A model generated the notes under the pieces. It saw only the letters and a list, made by a program, of their open reading frames with translations. It was not told where the DNA came from and made no database searches. A stretch of DNA of 64,000 nt, taken from positions 344,722,399 to 344,786,398 of the forward strand of contig NC_066581.1 of the NCBI RefSeq assembly GCF_024323335.1, read 5' to 3'. The translations under genes and the position numbers were made by a program. This document shows positions 20,763 to 32,177 of the stretch, piece by piece (the stretch's first letter is position 1; every line of letters starts with the position of its first letter). This DNA comes from Lathyrus oleraceus (taxonomy: Eukaryota; Streptophyta; Magnoliopsida; Fabales; Fabaceae).

Positions 20763-20963
20763 GGCTCAGAATGAAGCCCGAAATTTTTGTTGTCTGTCAG
20801 CTTCGCTAGGCGAGCGCGTAGCGAACAGGCCAGTTTGGGCAATTTTCTGGATTGGGCCATCCGTGAGCTGGGCCATTGTTTCTTCAAGATCAGTGTTATA
20901 TATGAGTCGGAATGCCTTGCAAAATGTCTTGAAATATTAATGGGCAAATTTTGGGGTATGACA
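18856..20963 (-). repeat. 5' LTR of the Ogre/Tat-like element (2108 bp)
   Basis: Partner of 9148-11210 with the same ends. It is longer because of expanded (TTAA)n and poly-T tracts around 20650-20760, including an inserted TTTCGTTTCTCG between two T runs. It is followed by the target duplication GGAAC and then copia RT sequence. Confidence 0.92.
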
Positions 20964-21720
20964 GGAACCAATCATACCTCGATACTTTGTGATGTCAACC
21001 GAAACACCTGATTCATCTTGATCAACATAAGATCCGAATCCCATTGGTGTAGATATTGCCTTGCAACTATCCATGTCGAATCTTTTCAACAACTCTTTGC
21101 AGTACTTTGATTGGTTAATGAAGATGCCATCCTTCAGTTTCTTTTTAAGTCCAAGAAAATAGTTCATCTTACCCATCATGGACATCTCAAATTCTCCTTG
21201 CATCATCGATGAAAATTCTTCACACATTTCTTTGTTTGTTGAGTTGAATATGATGTCGTTAACATAGACTTGAACCAATAAAGTGTTACCTTTTATTTTC
21301 TTAATAAACAAGGTCTTGTCAAATTTACCTTTTTCAAATCCATTTTCACAAAGAAAGTTGTTGAGACGATCATACCATGCTCTAGGTGCTTGCTTTAGGC
21401 CATAAAGAGTTTTCTTCAACTTGAAGACATGTGAAGGATTCTTGAAGTCTTCAAAGCTCGGGGGTTATTTGACATGGACTTCTTTATTTATGTAGCCATT
21501 CAAGAATGCGCTCTTGACATCCATTTGGAATAACTGAAAAATTAATGAACATGCATAAGCAAGTAATAAACGGATAGCTTCTAACCTTGCAACCGGAGCG
21601 AATGTTTCTTCAAAATCAATGCCTTCCTCTTGATTGTATCCTTGGGCCACCAACCTTGCTTTGTTTCGAACAATTATACCATTCTCATCAAGCTTATTCT
21701 TAAACACTCATCTGGTACCT
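20964..21720 (-). pseudogene. Ty1-copia reverse transcriptase (N-terminal part of split pol)
   Basis: On the minus strand: [20 protein letters not shown] and [17 protein letters not shown], then [14 protein letters not shown], a stop, then KKTLYGLKQAPRAWYDRLN and the catalytic region. The catalytic box reads YVNDIIF where copia elements have YVDD, so a catalytic aspartate is lost. It continues to SMMGKMNYFLGL, DMDSCKAISTPMG and ITKYRGMIG, which rejoins SLLYLTAS at 9142 after removal of the Ogre-like element. At least one stop near 21465 breaks the frame. Confidence 0.9.
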
Positions 21721-23370
21721 ATGATGTGTTTATCACTTGGCCTAGGTACAAGTTCCCAAACTTGATTCCTTTCGAATTGGTTTAACTCTTATTACATAGC
21801 AATTATCCATTGGTCGTCACCTAAAGCTTCATCAACTTTGGAAGGTTCAATTTGTGAAACAAACGCCATATTCAATCTTTGAGATTTAATCTTGTTGCAA
21901 TGCCTTGACTAATATCACCAATGACTTTGTCAATTGGATGATCTCAATGAGTTATCCATTCCTTAGGTAGATCATTGTCATTTGTATTTTGTTGATCTTG
22001 CTCATCATTATGTTTTGGTTGATTATCATTGTTTCCACTTGAAGTATCTTTTTTAGGAACTTCTACAATATCATCATCATCATCATCATCATCACACAAA
22101 ACAATATCCTCCTTGGAGGGGTTAGATTCATCAAAAGTAACATGCATAGATTCTTCAATTTTTAAAGTTCTTTTATTATATATTCTATACACTTTACTAG
22201 AAAGAGAATATCCAAGAAATATATCTTCGTCGGACTTCTCGTCGAAATTACCTAGATTGTCTTTGTCATTGTTGAGGACAAAGCATTTGCATCCAAAAAT
22301 GTGAAAGTAAGAGATGTTTTGGTTTCCTTCCTTTGAAGAGTTCATAAGGGGTCTTTTTCAATATAGGTCTAATAATAATTTTATTACTTACATAGCATGT
22401 CGTGCTTACCGCATCCGCCCAAAAATACTTTGGAAGATTTGAGTCGCTAAGCATTGTCCTTGCAAGTTCCACAAGTGACCTATTCTTTCTTTCCACCACT
22501 CCATTTTATTGAGGAGTCCTTGGTGCCGAGAAATTATGAAATATTTCGTGTTCTTTGTAAAAATCTTCGAAGGAGGCATTTTGGAATTCTCCACCATGGT
22601 CGCTTCTTATGGAGGCAATAAATAGAGATTTCTCATTTTGAATTTGCTTTGCATATTTATTGAACGCCTTGAATGCATCACTTTTTTGAACTTAGAAGAA
22701 ACTCCAAGTGTATCTAGATAAATCATCAACAATAACTAAATCATATACATTACCTCTGAAGTTTCTTGTTCTTGATGGACCAAATAAGTCCATATGCAAT
22801 AATTGTAGTGGCCTTGTAGTGGACATCACATTCTTTGATGTGAAAGTTCATTTGGTTTGTTTTCCCTTTTGACATGCATCACATAGCCTATCTTTGACGA
22901 ATTTTATCTTAGGCAATCCAATAACAAGATCATGCTTTATAAGTTTATTCAAATGTTCCATATGAATATGTGTGAACCTTTTATGCCAAAGCCATGACTC
23001 ATTATTGTTTACCATAAGACATTTTACCTTCAAAGAAAAATCATCAAGGGAAATCATAAATATATTATTAATTCTCGTACCTTTGAGTTTTACCTCATGA
23101 GAGACTTCATCTTCAATCAAGCATTCATCCTTGGTGAACTTGATTTTGAAGCCCTTGTCACAAAGTTGGATAATACTTAGAAGATTGTGCTTTAGTCCTT
23201 CGATATAAAGGACATCTTCAATGGATGTGAAAGGTGGTGCTCCAACTTTACCTATGCCAAGAATTCTCCCTTTTTTGTTATCACCATATGTGACATAACC
23301 CTTGGCCTTCAATGCTAGATTTGAAAAAAATTTAATGTCTTCCCTCATATGCTTGGAACACCCATTATCA
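21721..23370 (-). pseudogene. Ty1-copia integrase, pre-integrase and protease end (degenerate)
   Basis: On the minus strand from high to low coordinates: a protease-like NGCSKHM (normally D-S/T-G), a gag-pre-integrase stretch (SWLWHKRFTHIHMEHLNKL, LCDACQKGKQTK), and an integrase core in several frames. The core includes MVERKNRSLVELARTML and NLPKYFWADAVSTTCYVSNK. A linker with an acidic Asp run (ILGYS...DDDDDDDIVEVP) follows. Frameshifts and stops separate the pieces. The Asp run corresponds to an ATC repeat at 22070-22092. Gag is missing above 23370. Confidence 0.85.
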
Positions 23371-24516
23371 AGATAACCTTCTTTGTATTCTCAAGGATCC
23401 GACTACACCTTAGTCTCCTTAAGGACTCACAAAGAATAACCTTCTTTGTCTTCTCAAGGATATGACTATACCTTAGTCTCCTTAAGGAATCAAACAAACA
23501 GTTTGAATAATATTTTGTGTGTTACAAGTTGCTTCTATACAAGCAGATTTTACACAAATGATAAACAAATACTTAAAGAAAAATTGTGTACAAAAGATTG
23601 ATAGATTTTCACAAAGAAACAGACTTGTCGAGTTATTGTAACACCGACACTTTTGTATATTTCTTCGTTCTTTTTATTCAAGTCTCTAAGTCCTACTTAT
23701 ATAGCATAAGAAGAAGGTTATTTGAGGGAAAATGGGGAAAGCTCATAGAGCGACTGTCCGTTGTTGAATGGTGAAAGGAGTGATATTGCATACCGTCCTT
23801 CGCCCATAAAACCAGTGACAGGTGTGATGTGTAGTACTGTCATTGACCGTGAAATCAGGTAGTGGAAAGGATATTCAATTTTTACTATGTAATATTTGAT
23901 CACGTACCCATTTGATCTTATCTTCAAGTTCATTGGCTTCTGATGAAAGTTGATGAAACATGAAATGAATAAACATAAAGTTGGATTCATAAACTTCAGA
24001 ATCTTTGGTCAGAACCTTGACAACGTCAGTAGTCTGGCTTAAGATCTTCAGAATCTTTAGAGTCTTCAAAATCTATAGTCAGAACCTTGATAACCTCACT
24101 CATCTAGCTTGATATCTTCAGAATCTCCAGCTAAGTAACACAACTTCATAAGCTTGTCATTCTTCAGAAGCTTGATGATCAGATTCATATCCAGAAGCAC
24201 GAACTGAGAGAACGTTGTAGTAGCAACATAGCATCTCCTCAGAAGCTTCTCAGGAGTGAATCAGCACTGAAGTAGAAAGAACAGTGCACCAGCAACTTTA
24301 AATATCTTTCAGAACTTCTTATGACTGGCGCAGAAATGGATTTGGAACTCATCGCTCAGAAACTGATGACGTTGCACGTCATATACTCAGAATCGAAACT
24401 GGTTGTTAAAGCTACACAATAACAAACCATTAGGGTACCAAAATTGTTCTCACACAAATACAACATTGTTATCATCAAAACTCAAGGTATAGATGCAGAA
24501 CCAAATCTTGTTCTAA
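23371..24516 (-). repeat. Probable copia LTR and a 65-bp direct repeat
   Basis: The high-coordinate end reads, on the minus strand, TGTTAGAACAAGATTTGG, a typical copia LTR start with TG; the body has the AT-rich, CTTCAGAA-rich texture of such LTRs. The low-coordinate end is not clear. At 23379-23500 a unit of about 65 bp (CTTCTTTGT.TTCTCAAGGAT...TAGTCTCCTTAAGGA) occurs twice. Gag and the primer-binding site that should separate this LTR from the protease piece are absent, so a deletion is likely. Confidence 0.5.
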
Positions 24517-24539
24517 CAAAAAGTACTATTGGAACTTAC

Positions 24540-24950
24540 CACGTGTTTTCAAACTCCTTATGAAGTTGGCATAGCAAGACACAGGTTTTTGTTGCTTTGT
24601 CAACCGTCGAGGAGGAATACATCGTAGACGATAGTTGTTGTGCTCAAATATTGTGGCTCAAATAACAACTACTTGATTTTGAAATTAAACAACAACATAT
24701 GCCTATTATGTGCGACAACACTAGTGGTATTAATCTAACCAAAAATATGGTGTTACACTTTCTCACTAAACATGTAGAGATACATCACCACTTCCTATGT
24801 GACCATGTTGAAAAATGAGATGTTGTACTTAAGCATGTTGATAGAAAAAATGAACTTGCAAATATCTTTACAAAACCTCTTGCGACTGAACCATTTTTCA
24901 ACATTCGAAGGGAATTCGGAATTTTTGATAACTCAAATCTTGCCTAAATA
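24540..24950 (+). pseudogene. Second Ty1-copia RNase H remnant, + strand
   Basis: Reading + strand frames gives VFVALSTVEEEYI, SCCAQILWLK, a stop, LLDFEIKQQHMPIMCDNTS, LTKHVEIHHHFLCDHVEK, a stop, and ELANIFTKPLATEPFF. This is the C-terminus of a copia pol in the opposite orientation to the one at 8413-9147. Two stops make it a pseudogene. It belongs to a different copia copy, truncated on its left next to the LTR ending at 24516. Confidence 0.8.
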
Positions 24951-26440
24951 TAATTTGTTGCATGCACTTTATATACTTTTCTCTAACTTTTCTTGGAACT
25001 TCAATCACATACGAGTGCATCCTTCATCAATTCATATGCGAGGTAATATTGTTCCATTTTCTCTCTTTGAAAGTAAGCATTTTACTTTTACATGTTGTCT
25101 ATGTCCCAAATGCTTGATATGGTTGATGTATGAAATATTTCATGAATGTTAACTTCCAAAGATTTCAATTGATGTATTTCAATTTATATGCTTATAGTGA
25201 CTTCATGTTATTCTTCATCCATACTTGAAATATGTTCTTTGTGTATAAGCATGTTATCTATTATTAGTTATTGCATGATATATGTGAGGTTGTTGTTAAA
25301 CTATTCCGGCATGAAATATGTTGAACATGTTATAATGTCAACAAAATTCTTGTAGTGTGTCATCGTTATGATAACATTTATGTTTTTGGTTTGAGTGGTG
25401 ATAAATCTAAATAATCGCCTTACTTGAGCACATGCATGTGCAGCATTCGGGAGCACCAAAAGTATATGTCACGTAAACGTGTCACTTTTGAAGCAACTCA
25501 TGAGTTTTTGATTGCATTGTATCCTTCATATTTAATTTTTATTGTATATGTTATTTGGCATGATTTGTGGAAACTATGTTATATTGTTTCTTAAATTGCT
25601 TCTATTTATGTTTAGGCATTTTCAATATTTACATCATTTTATATCAGTGTTGTTTTATTGATGATTTTATCTTTGCAAATGCCTATGTGTATTATATTAG
25701 TATATGTGTGATATAAGATAGTTTTTATGGATTGCTTTGTCTCTTTTTGATATTGTCAAAGGGGGATAAGCATCTGCAAGATAAAGTTGGGATGCATACA
25801 TTCAGGGGGAATCTTCATGAAGACACGAAACACATAGCCTCAAGTTTTGCCATCATAAAAAATGGGGAATATGTGAGTGCAACTTTATGTTAGATGTATT
25901 TTGTATGATTTCAAAACTATGATACTTTAGCGTTTATGTATATTTGACGGTATCCTCTAAGTATTAATGTCCATCTTAGCATTATGAAGCATACTTTTTT
26001 TTTGAAATGATTTAGAAAAGGTTAGAAATGATTCTATATGGCAAAAGTGTGTTTTTATGCAAGACACGGGCTTATGTGTCAACACATATGTTGTATAAGT
26101 CGACACATGTTATTGAGTTTTTAAGTCTGCAGCTTTTGTTTATGCATGTGTCGACACATGCAGCATACAGGTTGAACATAGAAGAAAAATTTCTTCTATG
26201 AGTCGACACATGTTGATGAGTTTTAAAGCCTGTAGCGTCTGTTTGATGTGCCGATTGTTGAGGGATTTCAGGTTGACACATAGAAGTAAATTTTCTTATA
26301 TGAGTCGACACATGACCTATATAGGTCAGTATATGCTTCGAATGTGTCGACAGAGGACGTATATATGTCGACACATACGATGTATTTTTCCAAAAATTCA
26401 TGATTTTTTCAAATCTTTTGCATTCCTTTTTGCCTCCAAC
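24951..26440 (+). other. Copia 3' tail: UTR, purine tract, palindrome-rich segment
   Basis: No gene seen. TGTCAAAGGGGGATAAGC at about 25757 resembles the polypurine tract usually found before a copia 3' LTR. Between 26085 and 26385 the motif GTCGACACAT recurs about seven times. It includes an 18-bp perfect palindrome GCATGTGTCGACACATGC at 26144-26161 and a 24-nt palindrome CATAGAAGAAA-AA-TTTCTTCTATG at 26177-26200. Confidence 0.55.
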
Positions 26441-26650
<210 letters not shown>

Positions 26651-26658
26651 CATACATG

Positions 26659-28829
26659 TGTCATACCCCCAAATTTGCCCGTTGGCATTACCAAGCATTT
26701 TCCAAGACCCTCTGACTTGTTCTGCAAGGCACTAACATCAAATGGACAAAAGCCCATTCACAACAGGCCCAATCCACAGGCGGCCCAAAATAGCTTGCTC
26801 GCTAGGCGAGCAATCCCTTCGCCTAGCGAATGCTTCGTCATGACACTCGCCCAGCGAAGCACCAGATCCAGAAAAAAGCCCAGACCTAGTTTGCTCGCTA
26901 GGCGAGCAATTCCTTCGCCTAGCGAAGCTTGCGAAGTTTGAGATTTTTGGACCTCATTTTAAGCCCATTAGGTCACCACTACCTCTACTATAAATACCTG
27001 CTCCTCTGCTACGGAAAAAACACACACAGACGGACGAAGACGGACGGAAACACGCATCCAGAGGGAGAAACACAGAAACCCTGCTGATCCAAAGAATTCA
27101 GAAGGTGGAAATCCTGAAGGCCGCTTACCCGCTCCGAAGCTACCGCCGCCCAACTCAACCCGGCTCGCCAATTCAAGGTTGCAACTCGATTTGCAAACAG
27201 GTTTGCATCATTATTATCGCTTTAGTTTCTTAATTGGCATATGATATCACTTTAGGGTCTTAATCTATATATGATTATCACTTTGTGTCCTTATTTTGCA
27301 TGTGGTACCACTTTAGTATTTTCATTTGCATGTGATATTGTTTTGTACTCTCATTTGGCATATGGTACCACTTCATGTTCTTAATTTGTGGAGGATATTA
27401 TAATTGAATTCATAAACATTTTGAAGTTTTGCATGAGAATTTAAATGTGCTTGAATATTGTGAAACTGAACCAGATAATTATGTGTTGGATGCCATAAGC
27501 CATGCTGCAGGTTGAGGTCATAATGTTCTCAAATTTCAAACCCGTGGCCGCTCGCTAGCTCATCGCTAGGCGAGCCCGCAGCGAGCATTCGCTGAGTCTT
27601 CGCTAGGCGAAGCAGAGGCGACCGGGCCAGAGGCTGCTTTGCTTTTTGCTGCCTATTTCATGTTTACCTAATGATGATTTTGCATTATTTGGCCTAAATT
27701 CTTGGCTGCTATATTTATCTTATGATGCAATTTCCAATTGTATTTTATGCTTTAATCCGTGTGTTCATGGTGTAAAGGCTAGCATACTTCCGAAGAAATA
27801 GCCGGCTAGGTACTCCGCTTTACGCATGGGAAGCCTTCATGGAGAGGGATTCTAAATTATTTCACTTTAATGTGAAGATTCATATTGATTGCCTAATTAA
27901 TTTTACTATGTTAACTTTTAATGTAATGTTGACTTTAATGTATCGATTTAATGCGGTATCACCATAATTACCTAATGGACTTAAAACATGGACTTTAAAT
28001 AAATGATATCGGATCTCTCTTTATTACCCCACGATTACATAATACGGTCATGTCCCGCGAACGTGGGGATACCTTTAGCAAAGACCCTTCGGTAAAATCA
28101 TCATAGTCCCTCGGATGTTGCTTTCGAAAATGCGATTTTGTCCCTCGATGACCCTCCGGTGTAGCCTACGGTTAAATGATGATAGTCCCTTCGAATGCTA
28201 AGGTATCCTCACAACTGTTGCCTTCAATGACCTACCGATGACCCTGCGATGACCCTTCTACATCCCAAGGATAAACTACTTACTTCTCAATAGTAAGGAC
28301 AGTTTTACCCTCATAAGGATAGGAAATGCCCAGAAAGACCTCGGACAGGTATAACCTTAATTGCTCATTCATAACAAAAAATGCTTTTCACACCCCACAC
28401 CTTTCAAATATCTTTTGGAAAATCACCACTTAGCATACATCCGTACTAGGATCATTGCCGAGTTACATTTTTCTAAACTATTTTCAAAAAATCCAACGAG
28501 ATAACCACTTTGTATACATTCATGCAAGAATCATTACAAAAGTTAAATTCTCATTTTCAAAACATTTTTCACACAATTCTCAACCACCTTTTTCAAACTA
28601 GAAAACATAAATGATTGAGCAATTAAGAGCCCATGGATAACCATGGATACAAAGGGTGCTAACCCCTTCCCTTTGTATAAAGTACCTCCCGAACCTAAGA
28701 ATTTAAAGTTAAGGTCTTTCCTGTTCTTTTCCACCTTTCCTTAAGGGATAAAAGAAAAGTCGGTGGCGACTCTTGCTAACCGCGACATTGCGATTACAAA
28801 TCCAATAAGGTCCAGTTCACCGTATGACA
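26659..28829 (+). mobile_element. Solo LTR of the Ogre/Tat-like family (2171 bp)
   Basis: Starts TGTCATACCCCC and ends CACCGTATGACA. It is flanked by the 5-bp target duplication ACATG (26654-26658 and 28830-28834), and no internal region is present. The 3' half aligns with the reverse complement of the LTRs at 9148-11210 and 18856-20963 (blocks around GGTCATGTCCCGCGAACG, CCTCATAAGGATAGGAAATG and the CCATGGATAACCATGG region), while the 5' half has diverged. Two copies of TTGCTCGCTAGGCGAGCAA (26795-26813 and 26891-26909) each precede a TTCGCCTAGCGAA palindrome. Confidence 0.93.
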
Positions 28830-28834
28830 ACATG

Positions 28835-29480
28835 CATCATTAAAAACATATGAAACCATAAATATACAAAGAGTTCTCTTCATCTTCAACATATATTCTA
28901 TGCATACAAACACAAAAATTACACATGATTATTTTTTGTTTGGGTGCCATCTAGAATCAGAGTTGATAACATCCAATTTAGGTTGTTGAATTGTAAATTG
29001 GGTTAAGAATCTTTGGGGGTTTCAAATAAGAAAACCAAGTTGGGATTTTCCTTCAATATCAATTGGTGATTTGAAGGTTTTGGACAAGGTTACGCAAGTT
29101 AGATTCAGTTGAGTGAAAGCTTCGAAGAATGGTGGGTTCGGTAAAAGGAGTAACGGTAACCGGAGGATCATCTTGGTAAATCTTGGGTGATAATAATTCG
29201 CAATTTGGATTCGATCGTCTGAAAGTTTTGAAGAACGGGGTTTCTTGCAAAGGAGTAACATGAGACATTGAATCAAATTGGTATTGTTGGGTGACTTGAT
29301 CAAGCTCAAATCAAGGGAAGAGAATAAGTTAGGATCAACATAAAACATAGGGTTTGTAGGATTGGATTGCTATTTTTATCTTGTAAACAATCTTTTACAA
29401 AATAAGATTGGTATCTCAGTTCCATTTGTAATAAGGGGCAGACGTAACCATAACAAGGACGATTGGTGAACTACCTAAAC
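28835..29480. other. No gene recognised
   Basis: Low-complexity intergenic sequence. A 108-codon minus-strand open frame at 29022-29348 has no motif that I recognise, and its codon make-up looks random; I do not call it a gene. Confidence 0.5.
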
Positions 29481-29492
29481 AAATTCTTATGT

Positions 29493-29493
<1 letters not shown>

Positions 29494-29534
<41 letters not shown>
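29494..29534. repeat. (CT)n microsatellite
   Basis: About 20 CT dinucleotides at the edge of the LINE remnant. Confidence 0.95.
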
Positions 29535-29538
<4 letters not shown>

Positions 29539-30420
29539 CTTGACGCAAAAGCTTCCAACATGACAAACTTTGTCATTTCTCCATAAGAACTTACAGTAGG
29601 CAAATCTCTTGCTAAACTATCTATGTTGTACTTAATCCACCCTGCAGGAGGAGAAGCCCAAACAACATCCTTGATTACTAATGGCTTATTAGGATGAATA
29701 TAAATGTCAAATTTCTTCAATATGGTGAAGTTTGAGATGAAAGAGTTTGTTAAATTGGAAATAAGATTTCCCCACAAGCTTGGCCTGAATAGAGATGTTA
29801 AAAATGCATATTTTTCAATGAGTCTTCTTGTCTCCAAACCTTAATAAGTTTCAATCCCTCCAAACTTGATGAAATATATTGGCAATGCAAGCTATAACCA
29901 TAATCATAGCTTAAGAAGACTAGTTTCTAAGAATAACCGCCTTGCAGTCCAAAAAATTCATAATGTTAGCATGAATGTCAAAAGTAGCTTTAAACTAGGC
30001 CCAAATATTTCTGACAAAAGGACAATCAAGGAATAAAAGTTGAAAAATTAAACATGAGTCCTGCAGAGATCATAGATGGAAGAAAAAGCAAAGCTTCTAA
30101 TGGATAGGTTTTCATCTGTGCGAATCTTGTTGTGCAAGAATCTTCAGACAAATTGAGATTTAAGATTTAGAGTGTGGAATGTTGTCATTTCATGGGAAAA
30201 TAGACCAAAAGGCCCAAGGATTAGGCTTGTCAAGGAAATTGTAGGCTTGCTTCAAACTAAAAAGGATCAGAATCAGTCCAAACCAACAAATCATCAATCT
30301 TCCTATCAGGAATATGAATATTGGAGACAAGAGTATGAAGATTGATAAAGTCGGTCAAAATATTATTAAGGATGTTCTAATTCTTAAAGAGAAGTCACTC
30401 ATCTTAATTATGAGAGTGTT
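29535..30420 (-). pseudogene. LINE (L1-type) remnant: zf-RVT region and RNase H-like start
   Basis: Minus-strand reading gives the zinc-binding region found downstream of plant LINE reverse transcriptases (SIRSFAFSSIYDLC, then SLIVLLSEIFG in place of a DCPFV-type block). Then VVWASPPAGWIKYNIDS appears, the characteristic entry to the RNase H-like domain (W-PP-GW-K-N-D). Stops and frameshifts are frequent. The RT itself and the 5' part are not present. Confidence 0.65.
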
Positions 30421-32177
30421 ATGATATGTTTCAGAAAATTTGAACTTTAATAAATATGAATTTAAAAAATATGAATTAACTTGTACATATTTTAAAAGAT
30501 GATGATATAAATAGAGAGAAAGAAAAATAAAAATTACAGATATGCTACAGCAAAATAATATTAAAAAGATGTGAAGTACAACTAAATAAAATCACAAAGA
30601 AATATCATTAAAAAAGACGAATATCAAAAGATAATAATTTTATTATTGTTGTGGCATTAAATATGAAAGAGAAGTATCAAGAAGAGTATTTCGTACACTT
30701 GAAAAGGACATCAGACGTGTATCATGTGAATCTATTTATGTAGAACTTCAAAATATCAAAATTTTCTTATATATTAAAAATTCCTTCATTTAAAAGATAA
30801 AAATCATATGACCAAATACACTGAGTTGTAATGATGAAAATTAAAGTATGCTGTTATAGTTTTAATTGATGGAGGAGTTTTTTAATAGAAAGTATTGAAT
30901 ATTATAAAGACACAATATAGTCACATATCATATATATTCATCTAAAATTCTAATATGTTTAAATCTCTATATTTTTAATAAATTATATTTATACTTTTTT
31001 TAATCTAATTATGAAGAAGAAGAAAAAATTGAAGGTTTTTTTTTGTTATGACTTTATTGTAATAATGTGACAATTCTGATGTTTATTAATAAACTATTTC
31101 AATCCATAATATTTAAAAAAAAACACAAATATTTTCCAATCAAAATTAAGAAATGGTTAATGTGTTTTTAATAATATTAATGAGAATAATTATAATATAT
31201 TTATTATAATATTTTTAAGCATTATTTATTTAATGTTGTTTTACTGCTTTATGGTACATCAATTTTTTATTTTTTATTTTTTTATTTTTTTTAAATAAAA
31301 AGAATATAATAATAATTTATAAATGTAATTTTATTATAAAAGTTACATAGGAAAATAATCAATTAAAGTTAATATTTTTATTAATACTATCAAGATAAAA
31401 AGTTATAATAATTATATATACAACTTTTAATTTAATATAATGTTAAATAAAATAAAGCGTCATTAAAAATAACGAATTAACCTTTTTAATTATTAGGTAA
31501 GACAACGGGACAAGATGTAGGCATATTTAAACATTATCAATTATTATATTTTTTAGTCGGCCTCTATCTCCGTCCCCAATTGAAAAAGTAATAATTGACC
31601 ACCACCTCGCCCCCATCCTAAGGTATAACAAAATTTTTACGCCCTATACCATACCCATAAATCATTAATTTTTAAAAAAAAAATACATGTTTTTTTCATA
31701 ACAATAAACCTAAATAATTAAATATAATATTTGATCCTTTTAATAATATTTATAATATTTATATCTTGATAAACACTAGTTGAATAAGGAAACAGTATCA
31801 GCTAAATAATTTTCTTACTATTCAAGTCATTTTTTTTAATTACATTCTAAATAATAAAATACAAATTCTTTAATTATAAAATTTATACTAGTATATTACT
31901 TATTAGTAGTACACTATTTTATTGCATTCCATCACTGTCTAGCACTGAGAAAGTGAAAGTAAAGTGCATAATGCAGAGAGAGATGCACCAAAAACAGTTA
32001 AAACGTATTTAATTTTCACAACCTCCAACCCCAACAACTTTTTCCCCATTATTCCTAACTTTCTTACTCAGTTTTCTTCATTCTCTCACAAACCCTAGAA
32101 TCAACCATTTCACCTTTTCATGCTAATGGCACTCTAGACCCATACCCACCAAAATTAACCTCACACCCAATTCAATT
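30421..32177. other. AT-rich intergenic and lectin-gene upstream region
   Basis: Very AT-rich, with homopolymer runs and TTAATA-type repeats; no coding sequence or clear element found. The last ~200 bp (31960-32177), with higher C content and CT-rich stretches, is the likely 5' leader and promoter of the lectin-domain gene. TATAAAAT near 31877 is too far upstream to assign confidently. Confidence 0.5.

Larger units (their letters stand above)
9148..20963 (-). mobile_element. Ogre/Tat-like Ty3-gypsy element, complete ends, deleted pol (11,816 bp)
   Basis: Bounded by two long LTRs with ends TGTCATAC/GTATGACA and flanked by the 5-bp target duplication GGAAC (9143-9147 and 20964-20968) inside a copia gene. 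Read on the minus strand the order is 5' LTR, primer-binding site, 5' UTR, gag-protease ORF, an intron-like gap, RT/RNase H and integrase remnants, a long repeat-rich 3' UTR, purine tract, 3' LTR. Full Tat/Ogre elements encode a complete RT and integrase; here large in-frame pieces are missing, so the element is non-autonomous. The LTRs differ by few substitutions, so insertion is recent. Confidence 0.92.

Noticed and set aside
29022..29348. Possible 108-residue protein on the minus strand
   Set aside because: No recognised motif, no start or splice context, and composition like the intergenic surroundings.
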